From positions 1-64,000 of the forward strand of contig NZ_MDJR01000004.1 in NCBI RefSeq assembly GCF_001730685.1: a stretch of 64,000 nucleotides of DNA. The letters run 5' to 3'. Source of the stretch: Caloranaerobacter ferrireducens (GTDB taxonomy: Bacteria > Bacillota > Clostridia > Tissierellales > Thermohalobacteraceae). Below the pieces are notes generated by a model. That model did not search any database. It saw nothing but the letters and a program-made list of their open reading frames with translations, and was not told the DNA's origin. Below are positions 1 to 8,230 of this stretch, one piece after another (position 1 is the first letter of the stretch; each line of letters opens with the position of its first letter). Both the position numbers and the translations under genes were made by a program.

Positions 1-31
1 CTAGCGCGTCTGCCAATTCCGCCACACCCGC
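1..31 (-). tRNA. tRNA-Leu, 5' part only
   Basis: Read on the minus strand this is the 5' acceptor strand and D-arm of a tRNA, starting GCGGGTGTGGCGGAATTGGC and followed by the AGACGCGCTAG stretch typical of leucine tRNAs. The anticodon lies outside the window, so the isoacceptor is unknown. It is the last visible member of a minus-strand tRNA cluster. Confidence 0.8.
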
Positions 32-35
32 AAAG

Positions 36-111
36 TGGTGACCCATCCGCGACTCGAACGCGGGACACCCTGATTAAAAGTCAGGTGCTCTACCGACTGA
101 GCTAATGGGTC
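36..111 (-). tRNA. tRNA-Lys (anticodon TTT)
   Basis: A full cloverleaf can be drawn. Acceptor arm GACCCAT pairs with ATGGGTC, the anticodon stem is CTGAC/GTCAG-like around TTT, a GTTCGAGTC T-loop is present, and CCA is encoded at 36-38. The body without CCA is 39-111. It is second from the visible end of the tRNA cluster. Confidence 0.95.
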
Positions 112-118
112 AAGATAG

Positions 119-196
<78 letters not shown>

Positions 197-206
197 ACAA
201 TTATAT

Positions 207-283
207 TGGTGCACCTGGGAGGATTCGAACCCCCGACACGCGGATTAGAAGTCCGCTGCTCTATCCTACTGAGCTACAGGTGC
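207..283 (-). tRNA. tRNA-Arg (anticodon TCT)
   Basis: Acceptor GCACCTG pairs with CAGGTGC. The anticodon stem GCGGA/TCCGC encloses CTTCTAA, so the anticodon is TCT and decodes AGA, the favoured arginine codon in AT-rich genomes. CCA is encoded at 207-209. Confidence 0.95.
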
Positions 284-292
284 ATGTCTTTC

Positions 293-366
293 TGGAGCGG
301 GTGAAGGGAATCGAACCCTCGCGACTGGCTTGGAAGGCCAGGGCTCTACCACTGAGCTACACCCGC
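293..366 (-). tRNA. tRNA-Gly (anticodon TCC)
   Basis: Acceptor GCGGGTG pairs with CACCCGC. The anticodon stem CTGGC/GCCAG encloses CTTCCAA, giving TCC (GGA codons). CCA is encoded at 293-295. This is the promoter-proximal tRNA of the cluster. Confidence 0.95.
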
Positions 367-389
367 ATTTCATCGGCTGACAATAAAGA

Positions 390-418
390 ATTATACTACT
401 GTATTAACAGTTTGTCAA
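390..418 (-). promoter_or_regulatory. Consensus promoter of the tRNA cluster
   Basis: On the minus strand there is TTGACA (413-418), a 17-bp spacer, then TATAAT (390-395), a perfect housekeeping-sigma match. Initiation would fall about 15 bases before tRNA-Gly, as expected for a stable-RNA operon. Confidence 0.85.
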
Positions 419-448
419 TAGATTTTAAGAAAAAATTTTTATGGAATT

Positions 449-928
449 TTATGGATTGAACTTGCACAATATCGGTTTAATCTCATCACCTATATCTAAA
501 ATCCCGTAACTTCTGCTACTTCCATTTCTAGGATGTGTTGGACTTCCTGGATTAAAGAATAAAACTCCATCATGTTTAAGTGACATTGGAACATGACTAT
601 GTCCAAATAAAGCTATATCTACCCCTAATTCCTTACTTCTATAATACAGTTTATTAACACCAAATTTAACATTATATTTATGTCCATGAGTTAGTAATAT
701 TTTCTTTCCTTTAACTTGTATTATTTCCTCTTCTTTCGTATTGTAATCATAAAAGTCACAATTACCTCTTACATTTATTATATCTACTTTTAACATTTCT
801 TTCAGTTTACCTACATCTTTAGAGTAATCACCTAAATGTACTAATAAATCTACATTTTCTATTTTATTTATTTCTCTTAGTATAGAATCTATATTGCCAT
901 GAGTATCACTTAATACAATTAGTTTCAT
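449..928 (-). CDS. YfcE/MJ0936-family metallophosphoesterase (YsnB-like)
   Basis: A small calcineurin-like phosphodiesterase of 159 residues. It shows the full metal-binding series: SDTHGN near the start, HLGD, RGNCD, LTHGHKY and FGHSHVP, followed by NPGSPTHPR. Family members hydrolyse phosphodiesters with Mn or Ni; the physiological substrate is unknown. The ATG at 928 is preferred because AAAAGG lies about 9 bases before it. An ATG at 937 overlaps the rdgB stop (ATGA) but leaves the ribosome site too close. It is the last gene of gerM-rph-rdgB-phosphodiesterase, the same order as gerM-rph-ysnA-ysnB of B. subtilis. Confidence 0.9.
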   Translation of the reverse strand: MKLIVLSDTHGNIDSILREINKIENVDLLVHLGDYSKDVGKLKEMLKVDIINVRGNCDFYDYNTKEEEIIQVKGKKILLTHGHKYNVKFGVNKLYYRSKELGVDIALFGHSHVPMSLKHDGVLFFNPGSPTHPRNGSSRSYGILDIGDEIKPILCKFNP

Positions 929-933
929 TTCAA

Positions 934-1542
934 TCATCCTTTTAGTATATTTTCTAATTCTACACGTAATTTTTTTAATGCATTAGCCCTATGACTAATT
1001 TTATTCTTTATATCCTCACCTAATTCAGCAAATGTCTTATTATACCCATCTACTATAAATAGTGGATCATAGCCAAATCCCTCATTACCTTTAGGATTTA
1101 AAGCTATTTTCCCTAAGCATTCCCCTTCCACAGTTTTATAGCTCTTATCTTCCATTACAATAGCTATAACTGTTTTGAATTTAGCGGTTCTATCTTCAAG
1201 CTTTACTCCCTCTAACTCTTTTAACAATTTTCTATTGTTATCCTCATAAGTAGCATTTTCTCCACCATATCTTGAAGAATATATACCTGGTCTGCCATCA
1301 AGCTTATCGACAAACAAACCTGTATCGTCTGCAATAACAATTCCATCGACTCTTTTTGATACTTCCACTGCCTTTTTTATAGCGTTCTCTTCTAGAGTAT
1401 TTCCATCTTCTATAACATCTAACTCTTTTAAGCCCACTTCATCTTTTGATAATATTTCTAAAGGTAACCCCTTTAGTATTTTTTTTATTTCATCTATCTT
1501 ATGTACATTACCACTAGCTACTATTAATCTAGTTTTGTTCAT
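934..1542 (-). CDS. rdgB: XTP/dITP diphosphatase (HAM1/RdgB family)
   Basis: This house-cleaning enzyme removes non-canonical purine triphosphates (dITP, XTP) to the monophosphate. The 202-residue length is standard. It begins with [18 protein letters not shown], the family's N-terminal substrate loop (SGN..K). Mid-protein are [21 protein letters not shown], with the catalytic Asp pair, and [15 protein letters not shown] is near the C-terminus. The start overlaps the rph end by 14 bases and is preceded by GAAGGGG, indicating translational coupling. Confidence 0.95.
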   Translation of the reverse strand: MNKTRLIVASGNVHKIDEIKKILKGLPLEILSKDEVGLKELDVIEDGNTLEENAIKKAVEVSKRVDGIVIADDTGLFVDKLDGRPGIYSSRYGGENATYEDNNRKLLKELEGVKLEDRTAKFKTVIAIVMEDKSYKTVEGECLGKIALNPKGNEGFGYDPLFIVDGYNKTFAELGEDIKNKISHRANALKKLRVELENILKG

Positions 1543-2305
1543 CTTTAACTTCCCCTTCTTGCTTTTCTTTTCCGACTAACTCTCCTATTTCACCTAGAAC
1601 TTCTTTCTGAATATTTATTAGTTCTCTATTGCCCTTTTCTGCTAATCTAAGTAGCTCATTTAGATCTTCTCTGCTAAATGGTGATTCTTCACCAGTTCCT
1701 TGAATTTCTACAAATTCACCTCTATCTGTCATTACGATATTCATATCAACTTTAGCATTAGAATCCTCTGCATAGCATAAGTCTAAAAGTCTATTTTCTT
1801 CAACTATACCTACACTTACTGCTGAAAGAAAATGTTTAACTGGTAAATAGCTAATATCTCCACTTTCATATAATTTATACAATGCATCAACTAATGCTAC
1901 AAAAGCACCAGTAATAGATGCAGTTCTAGTACCTCCATCAGCCTGTATTACATCACAATCTATCCAAACGGTTCTCTCTCCTAAATCTTCTAATTTCACA
2001 ACTGACCTTAATGCTCTTCCAATAAGTCTTTGAATTTCTTGAGACCTTCCTTCAAGCTTACCTCTAACTGATTCTCTAACCTTTCTTGTCTCTGTAGAAC
2101 CAGGTAACATTGAATATTCAGCTGTAACCCAACCTGTACCTGTTCCTTTTAAAAATGGTGGAACTCTATCATCTATCATAGCTGTACATATAACTTTAGT
2201 ATCTCCCATTTCTATTAAAACTGACCCATGAGGATGCTTTAAAAAATTCCTAGTAATTTTAACTTTTCTTAACTCATCTCTCTTTCTGCCATCTACTCTT
2301 AACAT
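1529..2305 (-). CDS. rph: Ribonuclease PH
   Basis: A phosphorolytic 3'-5' exoribonuclease that trims tRNA 3' ends. The 258 residues start with [19 protein letters not shown] and carry [20 protein letters not shown]-like [23 protein letters not shown] and [19 protein letters not shown], all diagnostic. The C-terminus has an acidic/lysine-rich tail ([13 protein letters not shown]). The start follows GGAGAGATAAAG. The gene lies close to the tRNA cluster whose products it would process. Confidence 0.96.
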   Translation of the reverse strand: MLRVDGRKRDELRKVKITRNFLKHPHGSVLIEMGDTKVICTAMIDDRVPPFLKGTGTGWVTAEYSMLPGSTETRKVRESVRGKLEGRSQEIQRLIGRALRSVVKLEDLGERTVWIDCDVIQADGGTRTASITGAFVALVDALYKLYESGDISYLPVKHFLSAVSVGIVEENRLLDLCYAEDSNAKVDMNIVMTDRGEFVEIQGTGEESPFSREDLNELLRLAEKGNRELINIQKEVLGEIGELVGKEKQEGEVKDEQN

Positions 2306-2365
2306 CTTTATCTCTCCTATCCATTTTTTCCATAGTCATATTGTTTCCATATATAACTTTATAAT

Positions 2366-2485
2366 AACAAAATCTTCGATTTAAATAAACTATAATTTAA
2401 GGAAGATTTTGTTGAAATCCATAAACGAAAATTATTTTTTGTTTTATCCATATTTTAATAAGGTATATAATTTCCTATGGATTAT
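2366..2485. repeat. RepA copy 1 (two-hairpin interspersed element)
   Basis: About 120 bp made of two adjacent stem-loops. One has arms AACAAAATCTTC and GAAGATTTTGTT. The other has arms near ATCCATAAACG and CTATGGAT, with an internal ATTATAT/ATATAAT pairing. The same sequence recurs at 7825, 14620, 32453 and 47931. A further AACAAAATCTT follows directly at 2486. It lies in the 264-bp gap between gerM and rph. Confidence 0.8.
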
Positions 2486-2540
2486 AACAAAATCTTATCA
2501 GTTTTCGCTATACAATTTAGTATGTTTGTTAATTAACAGC

Positions 2541-2570
2541 AAAAAAATAACTACCAGAGAACTGGTAGTT
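2541..2570 (-). terminator. Rho-independent terminator of gerM
   Basis: Stem AACTACCAG/CTGGTAGTT with a 4-base loop, followed on the minus strand by ATTTTTTT. It begins at the gerM stop codon, so rph is expected to have its own promoter. Confidence 0.85.
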
Positions 2571-3592
2571 TAATATTCATTAGCAAATACAGGTAAAGTT
2601 TCTGGCTGCTCTACTTCAATTCCTGCTTCTTCTAAAGTTTTGCCATCCAATAAAATTTCTACACCAATTATATCCTCAAATTCACCTAAAGTTAACCCAA
2701 TATTCTTAGCCATCTTCTCAAGAACTGCTTGGTCTTTCACTTCTGCATTATTTTCATCATATATATCTACATAAGCTATACCTTCTTTTATTTCTACACC
2801 TTGAAGCTTAACTCCTTCAGGTATGTCACTATATAAAGCAGTGTCTACAGGGGGTCCGTCAAAAAGCTTTTGAAGTGCTGTTAAAATATTAGCTTGTGGT
2901 GCAGAAGCAGGTACTGTTACAGGCACATAATATTCATACTCACCATTAGCAGTATTCTTGAAGTAAACTACTACTTTTGACTTTGCTTTAGATGCTGTAT
3001 CAATAAGATTAATATCTTTTCTTACCAAAGGCTTTCCTATTTTAGTTCCAAATTTTAGACTGTCTACTATCTTACCTTCAATCATAAATTGTACTTTATT
3101 TATAGTAGGGAATTCAGTTAATGTATATACAATACCTTTCACAAGATTTTGTTCTTCAGTTTTAGAATTGTAATTCATTATTTCTTTAGAAAAGTCAACT
3201 TTACATAAACCAGTTTCTTTGTCTATTGACATACCTCTAATTTGAGTACCTGTTGGAATAATTGGCTCTAAACCAATTGCTCCTATATCTTCTCTTAAAG
3301 CTACACTGTCTATCATATTTCTCAACGCTGCTTTAGCAATTCCTTCTTCCCAAGGTATTTGTCTCTTTACTGGAACTAAGTATCCACTCTGATCTTGAAA
3401 ATATAGAACAGTATCTCTTAATTCTACTTCACTTGATACTTCTAAGTTATCTTCATCACTTCTAACTATATCAACATCTGTTTCCTCTTCATCAGTAAAC
3501 AAGTTTTTCATCACATCGATTGCTTTACATCCATAAATACTTACACTTAGAGCTAAAATTAAAATTATTACTACGACTTTTTTTATAGACAT
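2570..3592 (-). CDS. gerM: GerM-domain lipoprotein (spore germination/sporulation type)
   Basis: A secreted lipoprotein of 340 residues: the hydrophobic signal MSIKKVVVIILILALSVS ends in the lipobox SIYGC (Cys22). Two GerMN repeats follow, the first around residues 60-185 (QIPWEEGIAKAALRNM, TQIRGMSIDKETGLCKVDFS) and the second around 205-325 (ANILTALQKLFDGPP, LQGVEIKEGIAYVDI). GerM supports sporulation and germination. The start at 3592 is chosen because AAAGGGGGAG precedes it and it begins the signal peptide; a longer frame to 3682 would run into the upstream gene. Confidence 0.88.
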   Translation of the reverse strand: MSIKKVVVIILILALSVSIYGCKAIDVMKNLFTDEEETDVDIVRSDEDNLEVSSEVELRDTVLYFQDQSGYLVPVKRQIPWEEGIAKAALRNMIDSVALREDIGAIGLEPIIPTGTQIRGMSIDKETGLCKVDFSKEIMNYNSKTEEQNLVKGIVYTLTEFPTINKVQFMIEGKIVDSLKFGTKIGKPLVRKDINLIDTASKAKSKVVVYFKNTANGEYEYYVPVTVPASAPQANILTALQKLFDGPPVDTALYSDIPEGVKLQGVEIKEGIAYVDIYDENNAEVKDQAVLEKMAKNIGLTLGEFEDIIGVEILLDGKTLEEAGIEVEQPETLPVFANEY

Positions 3593-3596
3593 AAAT

Positions 3597-3646
3597 ACTC
3601 CCCCTTTGCCATTCTTACTAATATATATTACTGACAAAGAGGGAGT
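3597..3646 (-). promoter_or_regulatory. Hairpin covering the gerM ribosome-binding site
   Basis: In the minus-strand transcript ACTCCCTCTTTG (3646-3635) pairs over 12 positions, with one wobble, with CAAAGGGGGAGT (3608-3597). The second arm contains the gerM Shine-Dalgarno. The 26-base loop is itself AT-palindromic. The stem begins 4 bases after the amidase stop. No U-run follows, so a translational role fits better than termination. Confidence 0.5.
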
Positions 3647-3650
3647 ATGA

Positions 3651-5702
3651 TTATTTCGCTTCAAAATATCTGATAATTCCATTAACTATACCCTGAATAG
3701 CTTTATTCTTATATTCCTCTGTAACTATTTTTTTCTCCTCATCAGGGTTAGTTACAAATCCTAACTCTAATAATGCTGCTACCATTTTTGTTTCTCTTAC
3801 AACTACAAGTTTAGGTCTTCTTTTGATTCCTCTATCTAATGCACCAGTAGTCTTCAGCACTTCTTCATGTATCGTTTCTGCAAAAGGATAGTTGTCTTCA
3901 GTTTTTACATCACTTAAATATGCAGGGCAATACAAAGTTTGTATCCCAGATATATCTTTATCATCATGTGCATTAAAGTGTATGCTTATAAATGCATCTC
4001 CATTGCTTTGGTTAGCTTTTTCTGCTCTATCATACAAGTCTATATATTCATCTTTATCTCTGATTAATAAAGTGTTAAAGCCCAATTCCTTTAATTTTTT
4101 CTCTAAGCTTAAAGCATAATCTAATGCTATATCTTTTTCTTTCATCTTAGTTATAGGACCAATAGTTCCAGGATCCTTGCCCCCATGTCCTGCATCAATT
4201 ATTATTAATTTATCGCTATATTTCTTAATCTTGTCCAGAACTTTTATCTTAATCACATCATCTCTAGTCGATGACAATACAGTATAAGAAATATCTTTTT
4301 TAAACTTCACAAATATTTTATTATAGTCACCTATATTTTCAACCTTAATATAGTCTGTCAGCTCATCATTAAGCTCAATTATACCATTTTCTAAATCAGC
4401 ATACTTTCTAAAAAATCTTATCTCCATCATTTTGCTATTTTCATCATATTTCACATAGTAATTCATCCTTTTGTTAGCTTTAATCTGTAGCAATCGATTT
4501 CCATCATCTAATCTTTCAAAGCTAATATTTTTCAACCCATTATCATCAAGAAATAAAATTATTTTATCATCTTCTACTTCAGTAGTTAAATGAGGCTTCA
4601 CATCCTTCTCTTTTAAGTCTAAAACTACTCTAACTATTTTATCCTGCTCATTATATAATGAATCTGGTTTAAATTGTGATGTTCTAATACCTTTTATAAA
4701 TTCAGTTTCTATTTCAAGTTTATTATTATTCATTTCTAACAGTGAATCCAAAAGGTCTATAACTATTCTATCAGGTTCATAAAGTCTAAGTATGTTATAA
4801 TCAGGTCTATTTGTATTATATATTACAACTCCCTTTTTATCTCCTATAGTTTCTAGCTTTATATTACTTACCTTGTTTACAAAATCAATTTCAATTTGTT
4901 TATTATCCTTAGACCTGTTAACGTTGTAACTAACAAATCTATCTAATTCTATAACTATTCTTGTTATATCAGGATCTATTGAAAATTGAGAGGCTCTAAT
5001 CTTTTTTATTGGATACTTATTTGTATCTAATTCTAAAATACCTCTCGAAGCAATAATTTGCTTATTCTCTATATTTAAATTACTTCTAGGTATATCAATT
5101 ACTAATCTATATGGGTCTTCTAAAAATATATCTTTATATGAAACTAATCCAGTAGTTTCTATTTTAATCTTAGGTAAATTGCCTTCACTTTCCGTTATAC
5201 TTATATTTGTTACATCTTGTTTTTTATAATCTATTGTTCCAGTCCAAGTTTCCGGTATCCAGCCAACATCAAATCCAAGAGTTTCTGATACAAATCTTAA
5301 TGGTACCATCGTTCTGTCATTAATAAGTTTTGCTGGTACATTATAAGGTAGTTTTGTAACCTCTCCATTAATAATTACATCTGAACTGTTTATTTTTAAT
5401 ATTATCTCTTTTTCTTGAGTTTTTATAGTAGCTTCATATTTTTCCTGATCCCAGCTAATATCTGCATTTAAGTAGTTTGCAACAAATCTGACCGGAACTA
5501 AGGTTCTTGAATTATATAAAATAGGTGGGACATCAGATTTGATTGGTTCACCATTAATAAGGATATTTATCTTTTTTACTTTAATAATCTTTCCGTCAAC
5601 TGTTACATCTACTAATTCTGGACCTTGTTCAGCATAGGATGCTGGAATTAACAGAAAAAACGTGAGTATAGTAAGTATTATTACAATTAACCTTTTCATC
5701 AT
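3651..5702 (-). CDS. N-acetylmuramoyl-L-alanine amidase with stalk and AMIN domains
   Basis: An exported cell-wall hydrolase of 683 residues. A signal peptide (MMKRLIVIILTILTFFLL, cut near SYA) is followed by a copper-amine-oxidase-like N-terminal domain (RTLVPVRFVANYL and RTMVPLRFVSETLGFDVGW, about 30-160), AMIN-type repeats (about 170-480), and a C-terminal Amidase_3 domain (about 498-683). Catalytic zinc motifs are visible: DAGHGGKDPG, the EKDIAL glutamate, SIHFNA and LLELGF. It cuts the lactyl-Ala bond of peptidoglycan. It has AAGGGGGA before a double ATG. Placement with gerM suggests a sporulation or germination role; that is inference. Confidence 0.9.
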   Translation of the reverse strand: MMKRLIVIILTILTFFLLIPASYAEQGPELVDVTVDGKIIKVKKINILINGEPIKSDVPPILYNSRTLVPVRFVANYLNADISWDQEKYEATIKTQEKEIILKINSSDVIINGEVTKLPYNVPAKLINDRTMVPLRFVSETLGFDVGWIPETWTGTIDYKKQDVTNISITESEGNLPKIKIETTGLVSYKDIFLEDPYRLVIDIPRSNLNIENKQIIASRGILELDTNKYPIKKIRASQFSIDPDITRIVIELDRFVSYNVNRSKDNKQIEIDFVNKVSNIKLETIGDKKGVVIYNTNRPDYNILRLYEPDRIVIDLLDSLLEMNNNKLEIETEFIKGIRTSQFKPDSLYNEQDKIVRVVLDLKEKDVKPHLTTEVEDDKIILFLDDNGLKNISFERLDDGNRLLQIKANKRMNYYVKYDENSKMMEIRFFRKYADLENGIIELNDELTDYIKVENIGDYNKIFVKFKKDISYTVLSSTRDDVIKIKVLDKIKKYSDKLIIIDAGHGGKDPGTIGPITKMKEKDIALDYALSLEKKLKELGFNTLLIRDKDEYIDLYDRAEKANQSNGDAFISIHFNAHDDKDISGIQTLYCPAYLSDVKTEDNYPFAETIHEEVLKTTGALDRGIKRRPKLVVVRETKMVAALLELGFVTNPDEEKKIVTEEYKNKAIQGIVNGIIRYFEAK

Positions 5703-5726
5703 TTGTCCCCCTTAAAAATATCGTCG

Positions 5727-5800
5727 TTAGTCTTTCGTCATTCGCTATTCGTCATATCAGCAAGCGAAAAACGAAAAAATTGCTTAATTATGTCTTAAAT
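5727..5800. repeat. Heptad array (TTCG class) upstream of the amidase
   Basis: Consecutive 7-base units ending in TTCG (cttTTCG-like, tcaTTCG, ctaTTCG), then reverse-complement units (CGAAAAA, CGAAAAA). Part of a family of degenerate heptanucleotide arrays seen in many spacers of this window. The 524-bp gap 5703-6226 otherwise holds a terminator and RepB copy 1; no gene is visible. Confidence 0.65.
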
Positions 5801-5913
5801 AGATTTCGACAAAACCCGACTTCTTCCTCATTCAATTCTATTTATATCACTGCAAATACCTTATGTCAACGGAACTTGCAATATTGTAATAGTATTTTAA
5901 TATTAAGCAAAAT

Positions 5914-5944
5914 AAGGTATGGTTTGTAAAAATAACCATACCTT
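5914..5944 (-). terminator. Terminator-like hairpin beside RepB copy 1
   Basis: Stem AAGGTATGGTT/AACCATACCTT around a 9-base loop, followed on the minus strand by ATTTTGCTT. It probably ended the 6227-7210 gene before RepB was inserted between gene and hairpin; see the 14-base direct repeat noted in findings. Confidence 0.6.
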
Positions 5945-5945
5945 A

Positions 5946-6211
5946 AACTTGTTGACAAAGTCATTTTTATCAATGAATTGAAAAATAACGCTCATAGACA
6001 AATCTTTAGAGAAAACTAAGATTCATAATTTTGAAAAATCCTAACACACCTAATCAAGACGTCCTGTCTTGTAGGATGCTGGCTTAGCGTCCTGCTAAGC
6101 CTACGGATTTTTCTAAAATTATTCATCAAGTTTTCTTTGCTAAAGCTTTGCAATTATTCGCTTTTATTTTTCAATCATTTCTATTTTGTCTACAGTCTGA
6201 AGATATAGTTT
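5946..6211. repeat. RepB copy 1 (long imperfect palindrome, ~266 bp)
   Basis: The ends carry an imperfect inverted repeat TTGTTGACAAA / CTGTAGACAAA, and the two halves are broadly complementary. The centre holds two compact hairpins, GGCTTAGC-AGGAC-GCTAAGCC and CAAGAC-AGGAC-GTCTTG, enclosed by GAAAAATCC/GGATTTTT-type arms. No open frame of note. Related copies are at 48575 (truncated) and 49658 (opposite orientation). It looks like a non-autonomous mobile element. Confidence 0.8.
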
Positions 6212-6226
6212 ATAACCATACCTTAT

Positions 6227-7210
6227 CTATACAACTTTATATAATTCGTCACTTTCAGGCGGAAGTATTTCTTTAACAGCATCTTCATCCTCTATTAATA
6301 TACCTTTTTCTATAATTTCTCCAATTAAACTTACATTAATATTGTTTTTGATAAGCTCTGATATTATTGCGTCTGTCTTTTCTTTAGGCGATATTATAAG
6401 CATACTCCCGCTAGATATAAGCTTAAGTGGGTCAATATTAAATAACTTGCATATAGACTTAGTTTCATTAGTCAAAGGTATCTTTTTCTTAAACACTTTC
6501 AATCCTTTTGATATCGCATTTGCCATTTCCCATATTGCTCCAAGCACTCCACCCTCAGTTACATCATGCATATATAAAGCTCCTTTTTTACTTGCCAAAA
6601 GTCCTTCTTTTACAACACTTATCATTTCCATATATTCTTTAGCTTTTTCTATTATTTCATGACTTAATTTGTCTTTTAATTTATCCTCTAAATCATGTGC
6701 TATTATTGCTGTACCTTCTAATCCTGCATACTTTGTTAATAAAATTTTATCACCAGTTTTGATAGAATCTTTACTTACAAAATATTCTCTAGCTTGTTTA
6801 CCTATTACTGTTGTAGATACTACTATTTTATTTACTGCACTTGAAATCTCTGTATGACCGCCAATTATTTCTACATTTAATTTTTCTGCAACTGAACTTG
6901 CTTCTCTCATAATTAATTCTATATCCTCTTTTTCTGTACCTTCAGGAGCCAATATAGTCATTAACAAACCTACTGGCTCTGCTCCATTTGAGGCTACATC
7001 ATTGCATGAAATATGTACTGCTAGCTTACCTAAATTTTTACTTGCACCTGTTATTGGATCTGTTGATACTACACATAAATCATCTCCTAAATTAAGTACT
7101 GCACAATCTTCTCCAATACCTGCCCTTGTAACAACCTCATCTCTCTTATATTTTATATTTGAAAATACAATACTCTTTAATAAATCATTAGGTAACTTTC
7201 CAATTTTCAT
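6227..7210 (-). CDS. AIR-synthase/HypE-superfamily protein (PurM-like fold)
   Basis: A PurM-superfamily ATP-binding protein of 327 residues. Visible motifs are GIGEDCAVLNLGDDLCVVSTDPITG (N-terminal ATP-binding strand), HISCNDVASNGAEPVGLLMTIL, EIIGGHTEISSAV, and MHDVTEGGVLGAIWEMA in the C-terminal domain. It lacks the N-terminal Cys/Lys motif of SelD and the C-terminal PRIC-type cysteine of HypE, so the HypE thiocarboxamide reaction is unlikely as such. The ATG at 7210 is preferred (AAAGGGG upstream); an ATG at 7240 is possible. It overlaps the upstream gene by 23 bases. Substrate unknown. Confidence 0.75.
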   Translation of the reverse strand: MKIGKLPNDLLKSIVFSNIKYKRDEVVTRAGIGEDCAVLNLGDDLCVVSTDPITGASKNLGKLAVHISCNDVASNGAEPVGLLMTILAPEGTEKEDIELIMREASSVAEKLNVEIIGGHTEISSAVNKIVVSTTVIGKQAREYFVSKDSIKTGDKILLTKYAGLEGTAIIAHDLEDKLKDKLSHEIIEKAKEYMEMISVVKEGLLASKKGALYMHDVTEGGVLGAIWEMANAISKGLKVFKKKIPLTNETKSICKLFNIDPLKLISSGSMLIISPKEKTDAIISELIKNNINVSLIGEIIEKGILIEDEDAVKEILPPESDELYKVV

Positions 7211-7805
7211 CACTTTGTACGCCCCTTTTAAAGTATTCATTCCATTCTTCTGCAGTCATAATCTTATGGTCTGATATAATCGAAATAATTTTTATATCCT
7301 CAGGCTTAATGTTGTGAAATATCAATACCTCAGCATCATAACCAGTAGTCTTATCTTTTCTTACTTTCAAATTTTCTACAAAACTTAAAGATGTGTTCCA
7401 ATAATCTTTTATCAACTTTTTACCTCTATTTTCTAAAAATATTTTTGCATAATTAAAATTCGGAACATCTTTGAGTATAAAAGACTCATATACTGAGTTT
7501 GCTAAGTTTTCATTTGCTATCCAACATTTATCCTGATTTATTTTTATTCCCAATATAACTGTATGAGAATGCCAGCAGTGATTTTCATCAAAATTTAAGC
7601 TAGCAAAAATAGCTTTTTTCCTTTCTACCCACTGTGGTAATTTGTTTGGTCTAAATTCATCCATAAACTTATGAAATTCTAAATATTTAGTTACATAAGT
7701 TGTTTTATCGTCATATTTAATCCCTTCACTAAGTACTGTTTTTAAATCTGTAATGGGTATAATGTGATAGACTAATCTTGTATCTGTATAGTCTGGAAAT
7801 AACAT
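7188..7805 (-). CDS. Conserved protein of unknown function, possibly ADP-ribosyltransferase-like
   Basis: A soluble protein of 205 residues with no signal or membrane segment. The opening RLVYHIIPITDLKTVLSEGI, the mid-protein KKAIFASLNF and HCWHSHTVILGIKI, and VYESFIL resemble in spacing the H-x-T, strand and Y/E elements of DarT/DUF4433-type ADP-ribosyltransferases, but I cannot align it reliably and do not assign that activity. AAGGAG precedes the ATG. Its 3' end overlaps the HypE-like gene, suggesting a translationally coupled pair. RepA copy 2 lies just upstream. Confidence 0.6.
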   Translation of the reverse strand: MLFPDYTDTRLVYHIIPITDLKTVLSEGIKYDDKTTYVTKYLEFHKFMDEFRPNKLPQWVERKKAIFASLNFDENHCWHSHTVILGIKINQDKCWIANENLANSVYESFILKDVPNFNYAKIFLENRGKKLIKDYWNTSLSFVENLKVRKDKTTGYDAEVLIFHNIKPEDIKIISIISDHKIMTAEEWNEYFKRGVQSDENWKVT

Positions 7806-7824
7806 CTATCCATCTCCTTTTTCT

Positions 7825-7938
7825 ATAATCCATAGGAAATTATATACCTCGCTAAATTGTGAATAATTTTAAATATAATTTCCGTTTATGGATTTCAACA
7901 AAATCTGCCTTATACAAATTTAAATCGAAGATTTTGTT
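7825..7938. repeat. RepA copy 2
   Basis: Reverse orientation relative to copy 1: ATAATCCATAGGAAATTATA through CGTTTATGGAT forms the first hairpin, and CAAAATC...GAAGATTTTGTT the second. It lies 5' of the 7188-7805 gene, only about 20 bases from its start codon. Confidence 0.8.
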
Positions 7939-8074
7939 CTACTCTTATATATTATTTTCGGAGATAGATAAGTATTATACTTCCAATTATTAATATAACA
8001 CATAACTTAACTAAATTAAATAACTATGATAAATCAGGGAAAAATAATACTTAGAAAAAATTTTGGAGGTGATA

Positions 8075-8230
8075 TGAATAACTATTAATTGCTTAGAGAA
8101 CTGTATATATCAAATTGATGGAATATGTACATTAACTCATATAACAACATATTCGGGAAACTCTAAAAGTAACTGTCCTTATTTTAAAAATAAAGATAAA
8201 TTATACAAAAAAACAAGGAATGGCGGCTAA
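8075..8230 (+). pseudogene. Small cysteine-rich ORF with interrupted start
   Basis: A GGAGG site precedes ATG (8075), but the frame hits TAA at 8087. Beyond the stop, in the same frame, it reads DCIYQIDGICTLTHITTYSG then NSKSNCPYFKNK, a plausible small protein with paired cysteines. If one base is shifted in at about 8081 and out at about 8099 the head becomes MNTINCLENC, giving an intact roughly 50-residue reading. So it is either a decayed gene or carries two compensating indels. It converges on and overlaps the oppA stop. The rest of the 421-bp gap 7806-8226 holds RepA copy 2 and AT-rich sequence. Confidence 0.4.

Noticed and set aside
6227-7210. Selenide water dikinase (SelD)
   Set aside because: The N-terminal Cys/Lys catalytic motif of SelD is absent; only the PurM-superfamily core is shared.
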